Part shown: positions 7,698 to 15,980 of the stretch, piece after piece
Position numbering within the stretch: the first letter of the stretch is position 1
Layout of the letters: each line of letters opens with the position of its first letter
From: Amycolatopsis regifaucium
GTDB lineage: Bacteria; Actinomycetota; Actinomycetes; Mycobacteriales; Pseudonocardiaceae
Assembly (NCBI RefSeq): GCF_001613935.1
Contig: NZ_LQCI01000018.1
Coordinates: 220,602-284,601 of the forward strand
Direction of reading: 5' to 3'
DNA: 64,000 bases
Translations under genes and position numbers: made by a program
Notes under the pieces: generated by a model
Database searches by the model: none
What the model saw: the letters and a program-made list of their open reading frames with translations, nothing else
What the model was told of the DNA's origin: nothing

Positions 7698-8315
7698 ATG
7701 CCCAAACCCCTGCGGAAGGACGCCCAACGCAACCGGGATCTGCTGATCGAGGCCGCCAGGGGGCTCTACGCGGTGCGCGGCCTCGACGTCGCGCTCGAAG
7801 AGATCGCCAAGACCGCCGGGGTCAGCATCGGCACGCTGTACAACCACTTCCCCCAGCGCGCGGATCTGGTGAGCGCCGTGTTCGCCGACCGGACCGAGAC
7901 CGTCGTGAGCATCGCCGAACACGCGCTCGGCCTCGACGACGCGTGGGCCGGGTTGACGTCCTTCGTGGAACGGATCTGCGAACTGCAGGCCGCCGATCGC
8001 GGCTACAACGAGCTGGCTTCCACCCGGCCGCCACAGACCGGCGATCACGAACGCGGGTATGAGCTGATGACCCGCGTCGTCGAGCGCGCCAAGGCGAGCG
8101 GGGCACTGCGCCCCGACTTCACCCTCGAGGACCTGGCCTTCGTGACCTGGGGGATCGCGCGCACCGTGGAGGCGACCGCGGCCGTCCGGCCGGAGGTCTG
8201 GCGCCGTCATCTCGCCCTGCTGTTCGACGGGATGCGCGGTTCCGCCGCGAGCCCGTTGCCGGAGCCGCCACTGGGCCGTGAAGAGCTGGCGCGGCTCATG
8301 GGAAATTGCGACTGA
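7698..8315 (+). CDS. TetR family transcriptional regulator
   Basis: A 205-residue repressor. The N-terminal TetR helix-turn-helix reads ALEEIAKTAGVSIGTLYNHF, preceded by the usual RNRDLLIEAARGLYAVRG helix. The C-terminal 130 residues are the variable ligand-binding and dimer domain. It is divergent from the SDR-like gene, and the spacer holds two operator-like dyads, so autoregulation and control of the SDR are likely. The ligand is unknown. The start at 7698 is the only good one before the domain. Confidence 0.9.
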   Translation: MPKPLRKDAQRNRDLLIEAARGLYAVRGLDVALEEIAKTAGVSIGTLYNHFPQRADLVSAVFADRTETVVSIAEHALGLDDAWAGLTSFVERICELQAADRGYNELASTRPPQTGDHERGYELMTRVVERAKASGALRPDFTLEDLAFVTWGIARTVEATAAVRPEVWRRHLALLFDGMRGSAASPLPEPPLGREELARLMGNCD

Positions 8316-8371
8316 ACGGCCGGGCAACCTCCAGCCCCTCCGGGACGTGTTCACGCGAGAGGGGAGATTCG

Positions 8372-8965
8372 ATGAAGACGAAACTGCTGCTTGTTTCCCT
8401 GGCGGGAGCCCTGTTCGCGACGGCGGCCTGTGCCGGGGAGCCGCCACCGGCACCGGCCACGGTCACCGTCATGCCACCGTCCTCGGCTGCGGTCTCGGGA
8501 CCGGCGTCGCTCGCCGCGCCGGACACCAAGACCGTCGCGTGGCTCGACGGGGTGTGCGGCGCGGTGTACGGCTACCTGAAGACCAGCAACGACTACGCGA
8601 CCGAACAGCGGTCGGGCACCGAGGTGACCCGCGCCTCGCTGAAGGAAGAGCTCGGGATCCGCGCCGGATTCGCGGGCAAGGCCGTCGACGAGCTGATCGC
8701 GCTGCCGCCGTCACCGATTCCCGACGGCGACGCGGTGAGAAAGTCCCTTGTGGACCGATTCACCGCGGCGAGGGACGCGGCGGCCGCCGGGAAGCAGCGA
8801 CTGGAGAAGTCCGGGAACCAAGCGGCCATGGACGCGGCGATCCAGGCGATGAACGCTACCCAGAAGCCGCTCTCGGAAAGCCTGGACCTGCTGCCCACGC
8901 TCAAGCTCGAGACGCCGGGACTGGCGGCGGCCGCCGCGGCCGCCAAGAAGTGCGTTCCCGCCTGA
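8372..8965 (+). CDS. Putative secreted lipoprotein
   Basis: A 197-residue protein starting at the ATG at 8372, behind GAGAGGGGAG. The signal peptide MKTKLLLVSLAGALFATAAC ends in a lipobox-like TAAC, so the Cys at residue 20 is the probable lipidation site. A short proline/alanine/valine-rich linker follows. The mature part is helical, with one Cys in DGVCGAVYGYLKT and one near the C-terminus (KKCVPA), which could form a disulfide. I recognise no functional family. It is monocistronic and convergent with the ATP-grasp gene. Confidence 0.7.
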   Translation: MKTKLLLVSLAGALFATAACAGEPPPAPATVTVMPPSSAAVSGPASLAAPDTKTVAWLDGVCGAVYGYLKTSNDYATEQRSGTEVTRASLKEELGIRAGFAGKAVDELIALPPSPIPDGDAVRKSLVDRFTAARDAAAAGKQRLEKSGNQAAMDAAIQAMNATQKPLSESLDLLPTLKLETPGLAAAAAAAKKCVPA

Positions 8966-9097
8966 ACTCAGCCGGGCGGGGTGAACCCGGGCGGCATCAC
9001 CATCGGCCGCCCGGCGTTCGCCGGATCTCCACCGGCCGCCGCGGCGCCCATAGTCCCTCCAGATGGATAGTTCTATGGGGGAAAGCGAACGTGGCGG

Positions 9098-9120
9098 GTT
9101 GCGAAAGAAGCTTTCGCAAC
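9098..9120. repeat. Short perfect inverted repeat GTTGCGAAAG-3-CTTTCGCAAC
   Basis: Ten-base perfect arms are separated by AAG, lying between convergent genes. It may be part of a terminator region or a small dispersed palindrome. No second copy was noticed in this window. Confidence 0.5.
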
Positions 9121-9141
9121 GTCAGTGGCGGCGTGAAGGGT

Positions 9142-9185
9142 GTGTGGTCAGCTCAGACGGTAGTGAAAGCGAGCTGACCGCACAC
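9142..9185. terminator. Hairpin between convergent genes, likely bidirectional terminator
   Basis: GGTCAGCTC (9146-9154) pairs with GAGCTGACC (9171-9179). The helix continues as GTGT/CACAC around a one-base bulge, with a 16-base loop. It lies downstream of both the lipoprotein gene and the minus-strand ATP-grasp gene. Confidence 0.55.
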
Positions 9186-9224
9186 CACGCCCGACACCTT
9201 CGCCTTATACCTCGAATGCTTCTC

Positions 9225-10427
9225 TCAAGAACCGGGGAAGGGCTCGATCACCGGCGTGATCCCGCCGGCCGCGGCGAGTGCGCGATGCAGCGCGAGTTCC
9301 GCCGTCGGCCCCTCGGCCAGCACGATCCCGGTGCAGGATCGCTGATCCGTGAGGTGCCGGATCTCGTCGCCGGGGCTCGCCGTCGGATACCACTCCGGCG
9401 CGCCGGGCAGGCTTGACAATCGGTCGAGCCCGGCCCAGCCCTTCAGCACGCCTTCCGACGCCGGGTACGCCAGAACGAACCCGATACCCGGTCCGTCGCC
9501 GAAGTTTTGGGTGAGCAACGCGGGTTCCTCACCCAGCGCCATGGAGATCATCGCGGAATAGACGTTGGTGCCCAGGGACCGGCACAACGCCTCACCGAGC
9601 ATCGCCCCGCCGATCCGGATGTTGATCTCGACGACCTCCGGCCCGTCGGCGGTGAGGACGAATTCGGTGTGCGCGAAACCCTGCCCGTGTCCGGCGGCCT
9701 TGAGCACCTGGCCGATCCAGTCGGCCAGTCCGGCCTGCTCGGCGTGCGGGAAGGCCACCGGGAACGCGGCGGCCTCCTCGCGGCGCACGGGTTCCGGCGA
9801 CAACTGACGGGACAGGATCCCGAGCAGCCTGGTCCGTCCTTGCCACGTGACGGTTTCCGCGCTGTACAGCGGTCCGGCGAAATAGGGCTCGGCGATCAGA
9901 TGCCCCTTGAGCGGTGTGTCCTTCGCTTCCAGCCTGGCTAGCGCGAGTTCGTCCGCGTCGCGGACGAGCCACACTCCGCGTGACGACGTCCCCGACGAAT
10001 CCTTGACCACCAAGGGAAATCCGAGTTCTTCCGCGACCATGACCGGCACCGGACGGCCGCGGGTGAGACCGTGCTCGTACAGCAGATCGCGCACCGCGCC
10101 CTTGTCCCGCAGCACGCGGACGGCCGCCGCGTCGGGACCGGGCAGGCCGAGCCGGGCGGTGAGTTCCGCGCCCGGCAGTGCCCAGGTGTCGGTCGAGTTG
10201 ATGATCCCGGCGAGATCCGGGATGGCACGCAACGCGGCCTCGCAGGCGGCGATGTCGGTGGTGTCGATGTCGACGACCTCGACCCTGCCCGGCGCGAGCG
10301 TGCCGAGTTCGTAGCGGTAGATGTCCCGGTTTCCGGTGAACAGCACCAGCTTCCGCCCGGCTTCCGCCGCCGCGTCGGCCAGCCTGCCGAGGCCGAAGGT
10401 GAGGGCTTCCAACAGGACGACACTCAT
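9225..10427 (-). CDS. ATP-grasp family ligase
   Basis: A 400-residue ATP-grasp enzyme. It has an N-terminal Rossmann-like preATP domain (residues 1-110), the ATP-binding strand and loop FPLVVKDSSGTSSRGVWLV, and the metal-binding segment ADGPEVVEINIRIGGAML, with the E..N of the ATP-grasp active site. Such enzymes join a carboxylate to an amine through an acylphosphate. The gene overlaps the PLP enzyme upstream (ATGA at 10424-10427), so the two probably act in sequence; the PLP enzyme may supply an amino acid that this ligase condenses. The rest of the operon is a FecBCD importer and a methyltransferase, suggesting a metallophore or related amino-acid-derived product. The substrate is not predictable from sequence alone. 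Confidence 0.85.
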   Translation of the reverse strand: MSVVLLEALTFGLGRLADAAAEAGRKLVLFTGNRDIYRYELGTLAPGRVEVVDIDTTDIAACEAALRAIPDLAGIINSTDTWALPGAELTARLGLPGPDAAAVRVLRDKGAVRDLLYEHGLTRGRPVPVMVAEELGFPLVVKDSSGTSSRGVWLVRDADELALARLEAKDTPLKGHLIAEPYFAGPLYSAETVTWQGRTRLLGILSRQLSPEPVRREEAAAFPVAFPHAEQAGLADWIGQVLKAAGHGQGFAHTEFVLTADGPEVVEINIRIGGAMLGEALCRSLGTNVYSAMISMALGEEPALLTQNFGDGPGIGFVLAYPASEGVLKGWAGLDRLSSLPGAPEWYPTASPGDEIRHLTDQRSCTGIVLAEGPTAELALHRALAAAGGITPVIEPFPGS

Positions 10428-11482
10428 GACGCCCGCTCCTTCCCGTAGAGCGGCTGTGTGGGGATGCCGAATCGGCGGCGGCACCAGTCCATCGCCGACC
10501 ACGGAGGTGCCAGGTCGTCCAGTGACGCGATTTCGCGCGGCGCGAGCCCCGCTGGGTCGAGTGCCTCGCGATGCCGGGCGAAGACCCTTGCCGTGTAACG
10601 ATGTCCGGTGTCGGCGCCGATCACGACATGCGTGCGGCCCGGCTCCCGGGCGGCCTCCCAGCCCGCGACGAGATACGCCGCACCGGTGGAGAGCCCGGCG
10701 AATACGGCGTGTTCCCGCATCAGGCCGATGGTCGCGGCCATCGCGTGCACGAAGTCCAGCCAATGGATCCGGTCGTACAGTTCGTGATCGACGTTGTCGA
10801 ACGGGATGGCCGAACCGATACCGGCGATGATCGCGTCCGGATCGGTGAACCGTTCGCTGCCGAAGGTGACGCTGCCGAACGGCTGGACCCCGGTCAGGCG
10901 GACGTCCGGATCGCGTTCCCGCAGCGACCGCGCGATCCCGCCGGTCGAGGCGCCGGTGCCGACGCTGCCGACGACGGCCAGCGGCCCGGACGGCAACGCG
11001 CGGGCGACGAGTCCGGCGACCTCGCCGTAACCCAGGTAATGCACGGGATCGTGGTACTGACGCATCCAATGCATGTCCGGATGGCGCTCCAGCAGTTCGT
11101 GCACGCGCGCGACGCGGCGGCGCTGGTCGAGCCGGAGATCCTCCGACGGCGGCATCTGGTCCACGGTCGCGCCCAGGATCTCCAGCTGGGCACGCATGGT
11201 GAGATCGACGGTGGTGGACGCGACGATATGGCAGCGCAGACCGTGGCGGTGACAGGCCATCGCCAGCGCGAGCGCGTAGATCCCGCTGGAACTGTCGATC
11301 AGCGTCTGTCCTTTTCGGACGGTTCCGTCGGCGAGCAGCGAGCGGACCGCGCCGAGGGCCGCGTAGACCTTGAGGGTTTCGAACCGGAGAAGTACGAGGT
11401 TGGGTGTGAGCCGGATCAGTGCCGGGGTCTTGATCGCGTCCGTGACGTGCTCGTGGATCAGCGGTGCCGTCTCGACGGGCAT
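10424..11482 (-). CDS. PLP-dependent cysteine synthase/SbnA-like enzyme
   Basis: A 352-residue fold-type II PLP enzyme. LLRFETLKVYAALGA carries the likely PLP Lys, SSSGIYALALAMAC the Asn/Ser loop equivalent, and GSVGTGASTGGIARSL the phosphate-binding glycine loop. The family includes cysteine synthases and SbnA, which makes the precursor of 2,3-diaminopropionate for staphyloferrin B. No SbnB-type cyclodeaminase is nearby, so the same pathway cannot be assumed. I chose the ATG at 11482, where family similarity begins; it is five bases past the stop of the binding-protein gene. It is co-translated with the ATP-grasp ligase. A beta-replacement on serine or phosphoserine with a nucleophile is the likely chemistry. 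Confidence 0.85.
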   Translation of the reverse strand: MPVETAPLIHEHVTDAIKTPALIRLTPNLVLLRFETLKVYAALGAVRSLLADGTVRKGQTLIDSSSGIYALALAMACHRHGLRCHIVASTTVDLTMRAQLEILGATVDQMPPSEDLRLDQRRRVARVHELLERHPDMHWMRQYHDPVHYLGYGEVAGLVARALPSGPLAVVGSVGTGASTGGIARSLRERDPDVRLTGVQPFGSVTFGSERFTDPDAIIAGIGSAIPFDNVDHELYDRIHWLDFVHAMAATIGLMREHAVFAGLSTGAAYLVAGWEAAREPGRTHVVIGADTGHRYTARVFARHREALDPAGLAPREIASLDDLAPPWSAMDWCRRRFGIPTQPLYGKERAS

Positions 11483-11487
11483 CACGT

Positions 11488-12471
11488 TCACCGGCCGATC
11501 GACCGCAGATAGGCGGCCAGCGACTCGGCGCCTCGCGCGTTGCGCGGGCCGCTCACGAGGTCGCCGTAGGAGATGACGTGGAACCGGTTGTCCCGCACTG
11601 CCGGCGTGTTCTTCAACTGGGGCGCGGATTTGATGAAGGCGATCTTGTCCTGGGCCGGCTGATCGGCGTAGTCCACCACGACGATCACCTCGGGCTCGGC
11701 CTTCACCACCGCTTCCCAGCCGACGCTGCCCCACCCGTCCGCGAGTTCGCGGAAGACGTTCGTGCCGCCCGCCGCGTCGATGATGTCGTTGGGAGCGGCG
11801 TGTTTCCCGGAGGTGAAAGGCTGGTCAGTGCCGGAGTCATAAACGAACACCTTGGCGGGCGGCGTCTTCGGCGCTCCGGCGCGGACCTTGTCGAAGCGGC
11901 CCTTGAGTTCCGCTACCAGTTCGTCGGCCCGCTGCCGTACGCCGAAGATGTCGCCGAGGTTGCGCAGATCGGTGTAGAGCGCTTCGAGCGGGGTCACCTC
12001 GGCCCTCGCGGCCGGGTATTCCCAACAGCTCTCGGTGTGCAGATAGCTGCGGATCCCGACCTGGTCGAGCAGCTTCGGGGTGATCCCGCGTTCTTCGCTG
12101 AACCCCGAATTCCAGCCCGCGATCACCCAGTCCGCCTTGGCGTTGACGAGGATCTCGCGTGTGATCCGCGAGGTGCCGAGCCGTTCGACCCGCCCGTAGT
12201 CGTCCTTCCACGGCGATCCGGCGATCGACGGGTCGCCGAGCGAGTTCATGACGTAACCCCGCATCCGGCCGGCGAGCCCGAGCGCGAACATCTTCTCGGC
12301 ACCGGAGACGTCGTAGGCCACCGGACGCTGCGGCGCCGGGAAGGTGACCTGCGCGCCGCAGTTGGTCACCGCGGCCTGCGCGGCCGCGGCCGGCCCGGCC
12401 TCGACCTGGGCACCGCAGGCGGTCAAAAGCAGTGCCGCGGCGAAGAGCGCGGTCACCCTGGACGGCTTCAT
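11488..12471 (-). CDS. FecB/BtuF-type metal-chelate binding lipoprotein
   Basis: A 327-residue class III substrate-binding protein. The signal peptide ends in LLTACGAQ, a lipobox with Cys19. Two Rossmann-like lobes are joined by a long helix around residues 150-185. Motifs such as LGTSRITREILVNAKADWVIAG and KAEPEVIVVVDY are typical of iron-siderophore or cobalamin binding proteins. It sits outside the membrane and feeds the permease and ATPase encoded just upstream. The ligand is unknown; the operon context of biosynthetic enzymes suggests a self-made chelator. It overlaps the ATPase gene by four bases. Confidence 0.88.
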   Translation of the reverse strand: MKPSRVTALFAAALLLTACGAQVEAGPAAAAQAAVTNCGAQVTFPAPQRPVAYDVSGAEKMFALGLAGRMRGYVMNSLGDPSIAGSPWKDDYGRVERLGTSRITREILVNAKADWVIAGWNSGFSEERGITPKLLDQVGIRSYLHTESCWEYPAARAEVTPLEALYTDLRNLGDIFGVRQRADELVAELKGRFDKVRAGAPKTPPAKVFVYDSGTDQPFTSGKHAAPNDIIDAAGGTNVFRELADGWGSVGWEAVVKAEPEVIVVVDYADQPAQDKIAFIKSAPQLKNTPAVRDNRFHVISYGDLVSGPRNARGAESLAAYLRSIGR

Positions 12472-13256
12472 CGTGAGATCCCCTCGGTTTCTTCGGCGGG
12501 AAGGTCGTAAAGCAGCTGGAGCGCACCGGTCACGGGATGGGTCACCTGGGTGACCTCGACGCCGAACACCGCGCGGACCGTTTCGGGCGTGAGCACTTCG
12601 GCCGGGGTACCGCAGGCGGCGAGGGAGCCGTCATGCAATAACGCGATCCGGTGACAGACGGCGGCGGCGAGGTTCAGGTCGTGCAGCGCGACGAGCACGG
12701 TGAGCCCGCAATCGCGCAGGAACTTCAGCAGTTCCACCTGGTGGCGGACGTCGAGATGGTTGGTCGGCTCGTCGAGGACCAGCATCTCGGGTTCCTGCAC
12801 GAGCGCCCTCGCCACCAGGGTTCGCTGACGCTCGCCGCCCGAAAGCGTCAGCACGCTGCGCTGGGCGAGGTGGGTGATGTCCAGGCGCCGCAACGCTTCC
12901 CGGCACAACGCGCGTTCGCGGGCCGAGAGCCGCAGATTGCCGCGCTGATGCGGCGACCGGCCGAGCGCGACGACCTCCTCGACGGTGAAGTCCAGGTCCG
13001 CGCGGCTGTCCTGGGTGAGCGCGGCGATCCGGCGGGCGGTGTCGCGCAGGCCCTGCTCCGCGAGGTCGGCTCCGTCGAGCAGGACCGCGCCGCCGGACGG
13101 CGTCAAGGCCCGGTAGACACAGCGCAACACGGTCGACTTGCCGCTGCCGTTGGGTCCGAGCAGGCCCACGACCTCGCCCGCGCCGACGTCCAGGTTCAGC
13201 GCGCGGATCAACGTCGACCCGGCGACCTCGACCGACAGGCTACGCAGCGACAACAT
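12468..13256 (-). CDS. ABC transporter ATPase, FecE/BtuD type
   Basis: A 262-residue nucleotide-binding protein. It has Walker A GPNGSGKST, a Q-loop region AALTQDSRADLDFTVEEVV, signature LSGGERQRTLVARAL, Walker B MLVLDEPTNHLD and a switch His in VLVALHDLN. The DLDFTVEEVVALGRSPH segment is typical of iron-chelate importers (FecE, FhuC). The start at 13256 overlaps the permease stop by one base (TGATG). It powers uptake with the neighbouring FecCD permease and lipoprotein. Confidence 0.92.
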   Translation of the reverse strand: MLSLRSLSVEVAGSTLIRALNLDVGAGEVVGLLGPNGSGKSTVLRCVYRALTPSGGAVLLDGADLAEQGLRDTARRIAALTQDSRADLDFTVEEVVALGRSPHQRGNLRLSARERALCREALRRLDITHLAQRSVLTLSGGERQRTLVARALVQEPEMLVLDEPTNHLDVRHQVELLKFLRDCGLTVLVALHDLNLAAAVCHRIALLHDGSLAACGTPAEVLTPETVRAVFGVEVTQVTHPVTGALQLLYDLPAEETEGISR

Positions 13257-14350
13257 CAGCGGCCCCCGAACGCGTAGCCGCGGCGCCGCATCACCACGAG
13301 GAAGACCGGGACGCCGATCAGCGCGGTGATCACGCCGAGCGGCAGTTCCTCCGGCGCGACGAGGGTGCGGGCCAGCAGATCGACCCACACCAGGAAGACC
13401 GCGCCCACCAGCGGCGCGAGCGCGAGCACGCGGCGGTGCCCCGAACCGGCGACCATCCGCACCACATGCGGCAGGACCAGGCCGACGAACCCGATCGATC
13501 CGCTCACCGCCACCAGCAACCCGGTGACGATCGCGGTGAGCAGGAAGAGCCATCGGCGCACCGCGGCCGCGTCGGTGCCGAGGCTCATCGCGGTCTCGTC
13601 ACCCATGGACAGGACGTCGAGCGCGGTGCCGTAACGCAGCAGGACCACGATCGCGACGGCCACCCCCAGCGCGGCCAGCGGCAAGGACGCCCAGGTCGCC
13701 GCGCCGAGGCTGCCGAGCAGCCAGAACAGCACGGTTTGCGCGGCCTGACCGTTCGGCGAAAGGTAGACGAGCACGCTCATCACCGCCTGGAAGGCGTAGG
13801 TGAGCGCGACCCCGGTGAGCACGAGACGCAACGGCGTCAGGCCGAATTTGCCGCGCGCGGCGAGGTAGACCAGCGCGGTCGCGCCCAGTGCTCCGAGGAA
13901 CGCCGCCGTCGACAGCGCCAGCACGCCGAGCCCGGCGAACAGGCCGAACACCACGACCGCGGCGGCACCGACCGAAGCGCCGGAGGAGATCCCGAGGACG
14001 AACGGGTCGGCGAGGGCGTTGCGCACCAGCGCCTGTACCGCGACCCCGACCACCGCGAGTCCCGCGCCGACCACGGCCGCGAGCAGCACGCGCGGGGTGC
14101 GGACCTGCCAGACGATCGAGTACCCGGTGACCTCGTCACCGGAAATGGTGCCGCCGGCGATCGCCTTCCCCAGGAAGCGCAGCACATCCGGGAGGGCGAC
14201 GGTGGTCGGGCCGAGCGCGATGCCCGCGATCAGGGAAAGCAGGAGCGCCGCCGACAGCAGGATCACCGGACCCGTGAGCCGGAGCGGACGGACGGTCACG
14301 TCGTCGGGCTCCGCGAAGAGGCGAAGAGGCTCAGCCGGCACGTTCACCAC
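13256..14350 (-). CDS. FecCD family ABC permease
   Basis: A 364-residue integral membrane protein of the FecCD family with about ten hydrophobic segments. Typical motifs are TPRVLLAAVVGAGLAVVGVAVQ, NALADPFVLGISSGASVGA and GSIGFVGLVLPHVVRM. Only one permease gene is present, so it probably acts as a homodimer. The GTG at 14350 overlaps the methyltransferase by 20 bases; in-frame GTGs at 14347 and 14341 are alternatives. It belongs to the six-gene operon from 15071 to 9225. Confidence 0.92.
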   Translation of the reverse strand: MVNVPAEPLRLFAEPDDVTVRPLRLTGPVILLSAALLLSLIAGIALGPTTVALPDVLRFLGKAIAGGTISGDEVTGYSIVWQVRTPRVLLAAVVGAGLAVVGVAVQALVRNALADPFVLGISSGASVGAAAVVVFGLFAGLGVLALSTAAFLGALGATALVYLAARGKFGLTPLRLVLTGVALTYAFQAVMSVLVYLSPNGQAAQTVLFWLLGSLGAATWASLPLAALGVAVAIVVLLRYGTALDVLSMGDETAMSLGTDAAAVRRWLFLLTAIVTGLLVAVSGSIGFVGLVLPHVVRMVAGSGHRRVLALAPLVGAVFLVWVDLLARTLVAPEELPLGVITALIGVPVFLVVMRRRGYAFGGR

Positions 14351-15071
14351 GCACGATCAGGCGGCGCGCGCGGTCGTCGTACGGCGAGCCGTCGAAGTCA
14401 CCGAAGCACTCGACGCCGGTGAAACCCGCCGCCTCGAACAGCGCTTTCAGTTCCGCGGCGCTGTAGAGGAAGGACAGGATCGACGCCTGCTTGGCTTCGC
14501 CGCCGCGGACCAGCGTCCAGTCGGTCCTGAGGCGGGTCCAGTCGTCGAGAATCGTGTCGCGCATGAACACCGTCCCGCCGTCGATGTCCACCGCTTGGGG
14601 GCGCCCGACCCAACCGGCCAGCACCTCCTTGCCGAGCACGTCGATCAAGAGCCTGCCGCCGGGCGCGAGACTGGTGAAGGCGTTGCGCAGCACCGTGAGG
14701 TTGTCGCCGGGTTCGGTGAAGTAGCCGAACGACGTGTACATGTTGATGATCAGGTCGTACGCGCCCGGCTCGACGTACTCGCGCATGTCGGCCTGGATCA
14801 GCTTCGCGGCGACTCCCGCGGCTTCGCAGGCCTCGCGCGCGCGTTCGAGCATGGCCGGGCTGAGGTCGACACCGGTCACGTCGGCGCCCTTCCTCGCCAG
14901 CGGTACGACGTGGATCGCCGGACCGCAGGCCAGATCGAGCACCTTCGTGCCGCCGGTGACCTTGAGCAGCGGCGACGTGGCCGTCAGGCGCTCGGCCTCT
15001 TCCGCCCGGCTGGCCGGGAACATCACGTCCGCGAAGCCGACCCACAGGTCGTCGTCCTCGTACCAGTGCAT
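14331..15071 (-). CDS. SAM-dependent class I methyltransferase
   Basis: A 246-residue class I methyltransferase. Motif I is TKVLDLACGPAIHVVPLA, motif II ends VTGVDLSPAMLERAR, motif III is YDLIINMYTSFGYF, and the post-motif is LAPGGRLLIDVLGKE. I chose the ATG at 15071 because GGAGAGAG precedes it; an ATG 24 bases upstream lacks a ribosome site. It is the first gene of the operon that also encodes a FecBCD importer, a PLP enzyme and an ATP-grasp ligase, so it may tailor the same small molecule. The substrate and methylated atom are unknown. Confidence 0.85.
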   Translation of the reverse strand: MHWYEDDDLWVGFADVMFPASRAEEAERLTATSPLLKVTGGTKVLDLACGPAIHVVPLARKGADVTGVDLSPAMLERAREACEAAGVAAKLIQADMREYVEPGAYDLIINMYTSFGYFTEPGDNLTVLRNAFTSLAPGGRLLIDVLGKEVLAGWVGRPQAVDIDGGTVFMRDTILDDWTRLRTDWTLVRGGEAKQASILSFLYSAAELKALFEAAGFTGVECFGDFDGSPYDDRARRLIVRGERAG

Positions 15072-15500
15072 CTCTCTCCGCTCGCCCGGCCGCATGATTC
15101 AGCCCCACAAGTCGTCGAGAGGTGGTCCTCGGTTCCCGGTGTCTCGACCTTTCTCGTGGAGTGATCACGGGAGGGTGGTTCGCCACGCTGCGTGCACGAC
15201 TGTCGGCGGGCCTGGTTTCGCCACGGCGATGCCTTTGCCGAGGGTGACGATTCGGCCTAGAACCGACCCCTCGCATGAAGTACATGATGGCCCCCTTCCT
15301 TGCGCCTAACGCAAGGAAGGGGGCCATCATGTACTGGCAAAGGTGTGAAGGGGACCTTCACGCGGCAAGCCGACCGGGAGTCCTTTGTGGACACTTAATC
15401 GCCTCTGCGCCGCGACCGACCTGCCTACTGGCAGGGCGGCCCGGCCGTGGCTCCCGATCGCGCGGCTCGCCACCGGAAATTGTCGGACCGGCTCGCTAAC
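15072..15500. other. Divergent intergenic region with repeat and leader stem
   Basis: This 429-base region lies between the methyltransferase operon and the VOC gene. It holds the long palindrome at 15279-15335 and a smaller stem (GTCGAGA at 15114-15120 pairing with TCTCGAC at 15142-15148) in the leader of the minus-strand operon. I found no convincing IdeR/DmdR iron box and no Zur box here. Promoters for both directions should lie here. Confidence 0.6.
15279..15335. repeat. Long palindromic repeat, family B copy 1
   Basis: Perfect 26-base arms (15279-15304 and 15310-15335) surround a five-base loop, CCTAA. The arms contain ATGGCCCCCTTCCTTGCG. A near copy is at 49035-49093. On either strand it could be read as MMAPFLA...KGAIMY-like peptide, but there is no sign of a gene. 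Confidence 0.85.
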
Positions 15501-15947
15501 ATGCCACCCATGCCCATCAAACTCGAGAACGTCGGCGTCACCGTTCACGACCTCGAAGCAGCCATCTCCTTCTTCACCGACCTCGGTCTCACGGTCATCG
15601 GCCGCGACACGGTCAGTGGCGAGTGGACCGACACCGCCGTCGGCCTTGACGGCAACCACGCCAAAATCGCGATGCTCCAGACGCCGGACGGGCACGGCCG
15701 CCTGGAGCTCTTCGAGTACATCCACCCCCAAGCGATCGACACGGAGCCCACTCGCCCCCACGAGATCGGCATGCACCGCGTCGCTTTCTCGGTCGACGAC
15801 ATCGACAAGGCCCTTGAGGTAGCCGCGAAACACGGATGCCATCCGCTTCGCGGCGTCGCCAACTATGAGGACATCTACAAGCTCACTTACCTCCGCGGTC
15901 CCAGCGGCATTCTCGTGATGCTCGCCGAGGAGGTGAAGAAGAACTGA
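15501..15947 (+). CDS. VOC superfamily (glyoxalase/bleomycin-resistance) protein
   Basis: A 148-residue single-domain VOC protein: ENVGVTVHDLEAAISFFTDLG at the start and IGMHRVAFSVDDIDKALEVA in the second half, ending with RGPSGILVMLAEEV. Candidate metal ligands are the His in VTVHDL, the Glu in RLELFEY, the His in MHRVAF and the final Glu region. Two ATGs (15501 and 15510) fit, and neither has a strong ribosome site; a leaderless start is possible. It is convergent with NRPS1 after 33 bases. No specific substrate can be assigned; a link to the siderophore cluster is possible but not shown. Confidence 0.8.
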   Translation: MPPMPIKLENVGVTVHDLEAAISFFTDLGLTVIGRDTVSGEWTDTAVGLDGNHAKIAMLQTPDGHGRLELFEYIHPQAIDTEPTRPHEIGMHRVAFSVDDIDKALEVAAKHGCHPLRGVANYEDIYKLTYLRGPSGILVMLAEEVKKN

Positions 15948-15980
15948 ACAAGGAGAATCGTCAGACAGGTGCCGGAAGAG

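Noticed and set aside
9225..11069. A 614-residue open frame that extends the ATP-grasp gene upstream to 11069
   Set aside because: The first 214 residues are an antisense-like, Arg/Gly-rich shadow of the PLP enzyme. The ATG at 10427, overlapping the PLP stop, begins the real ATP-grasp domain.
15275..15499. Small frames starting inside the palindromes (MKYMMAPFLAP... and MKAPFTAP...)
   Set aside because: They arise from the palindromic repeats, lack ribosome sites and do not continue into protein-like sequence.
15096..15500. Iron (IdeR/DmdR) box or Zur box upstream of the FecBCD operon
   Set aside because: I looked for TTAGGTTAG...CTAACCTAA and TGAAAAC-N-GTTTTCA type sites on both strands and found neither in recognisable form.
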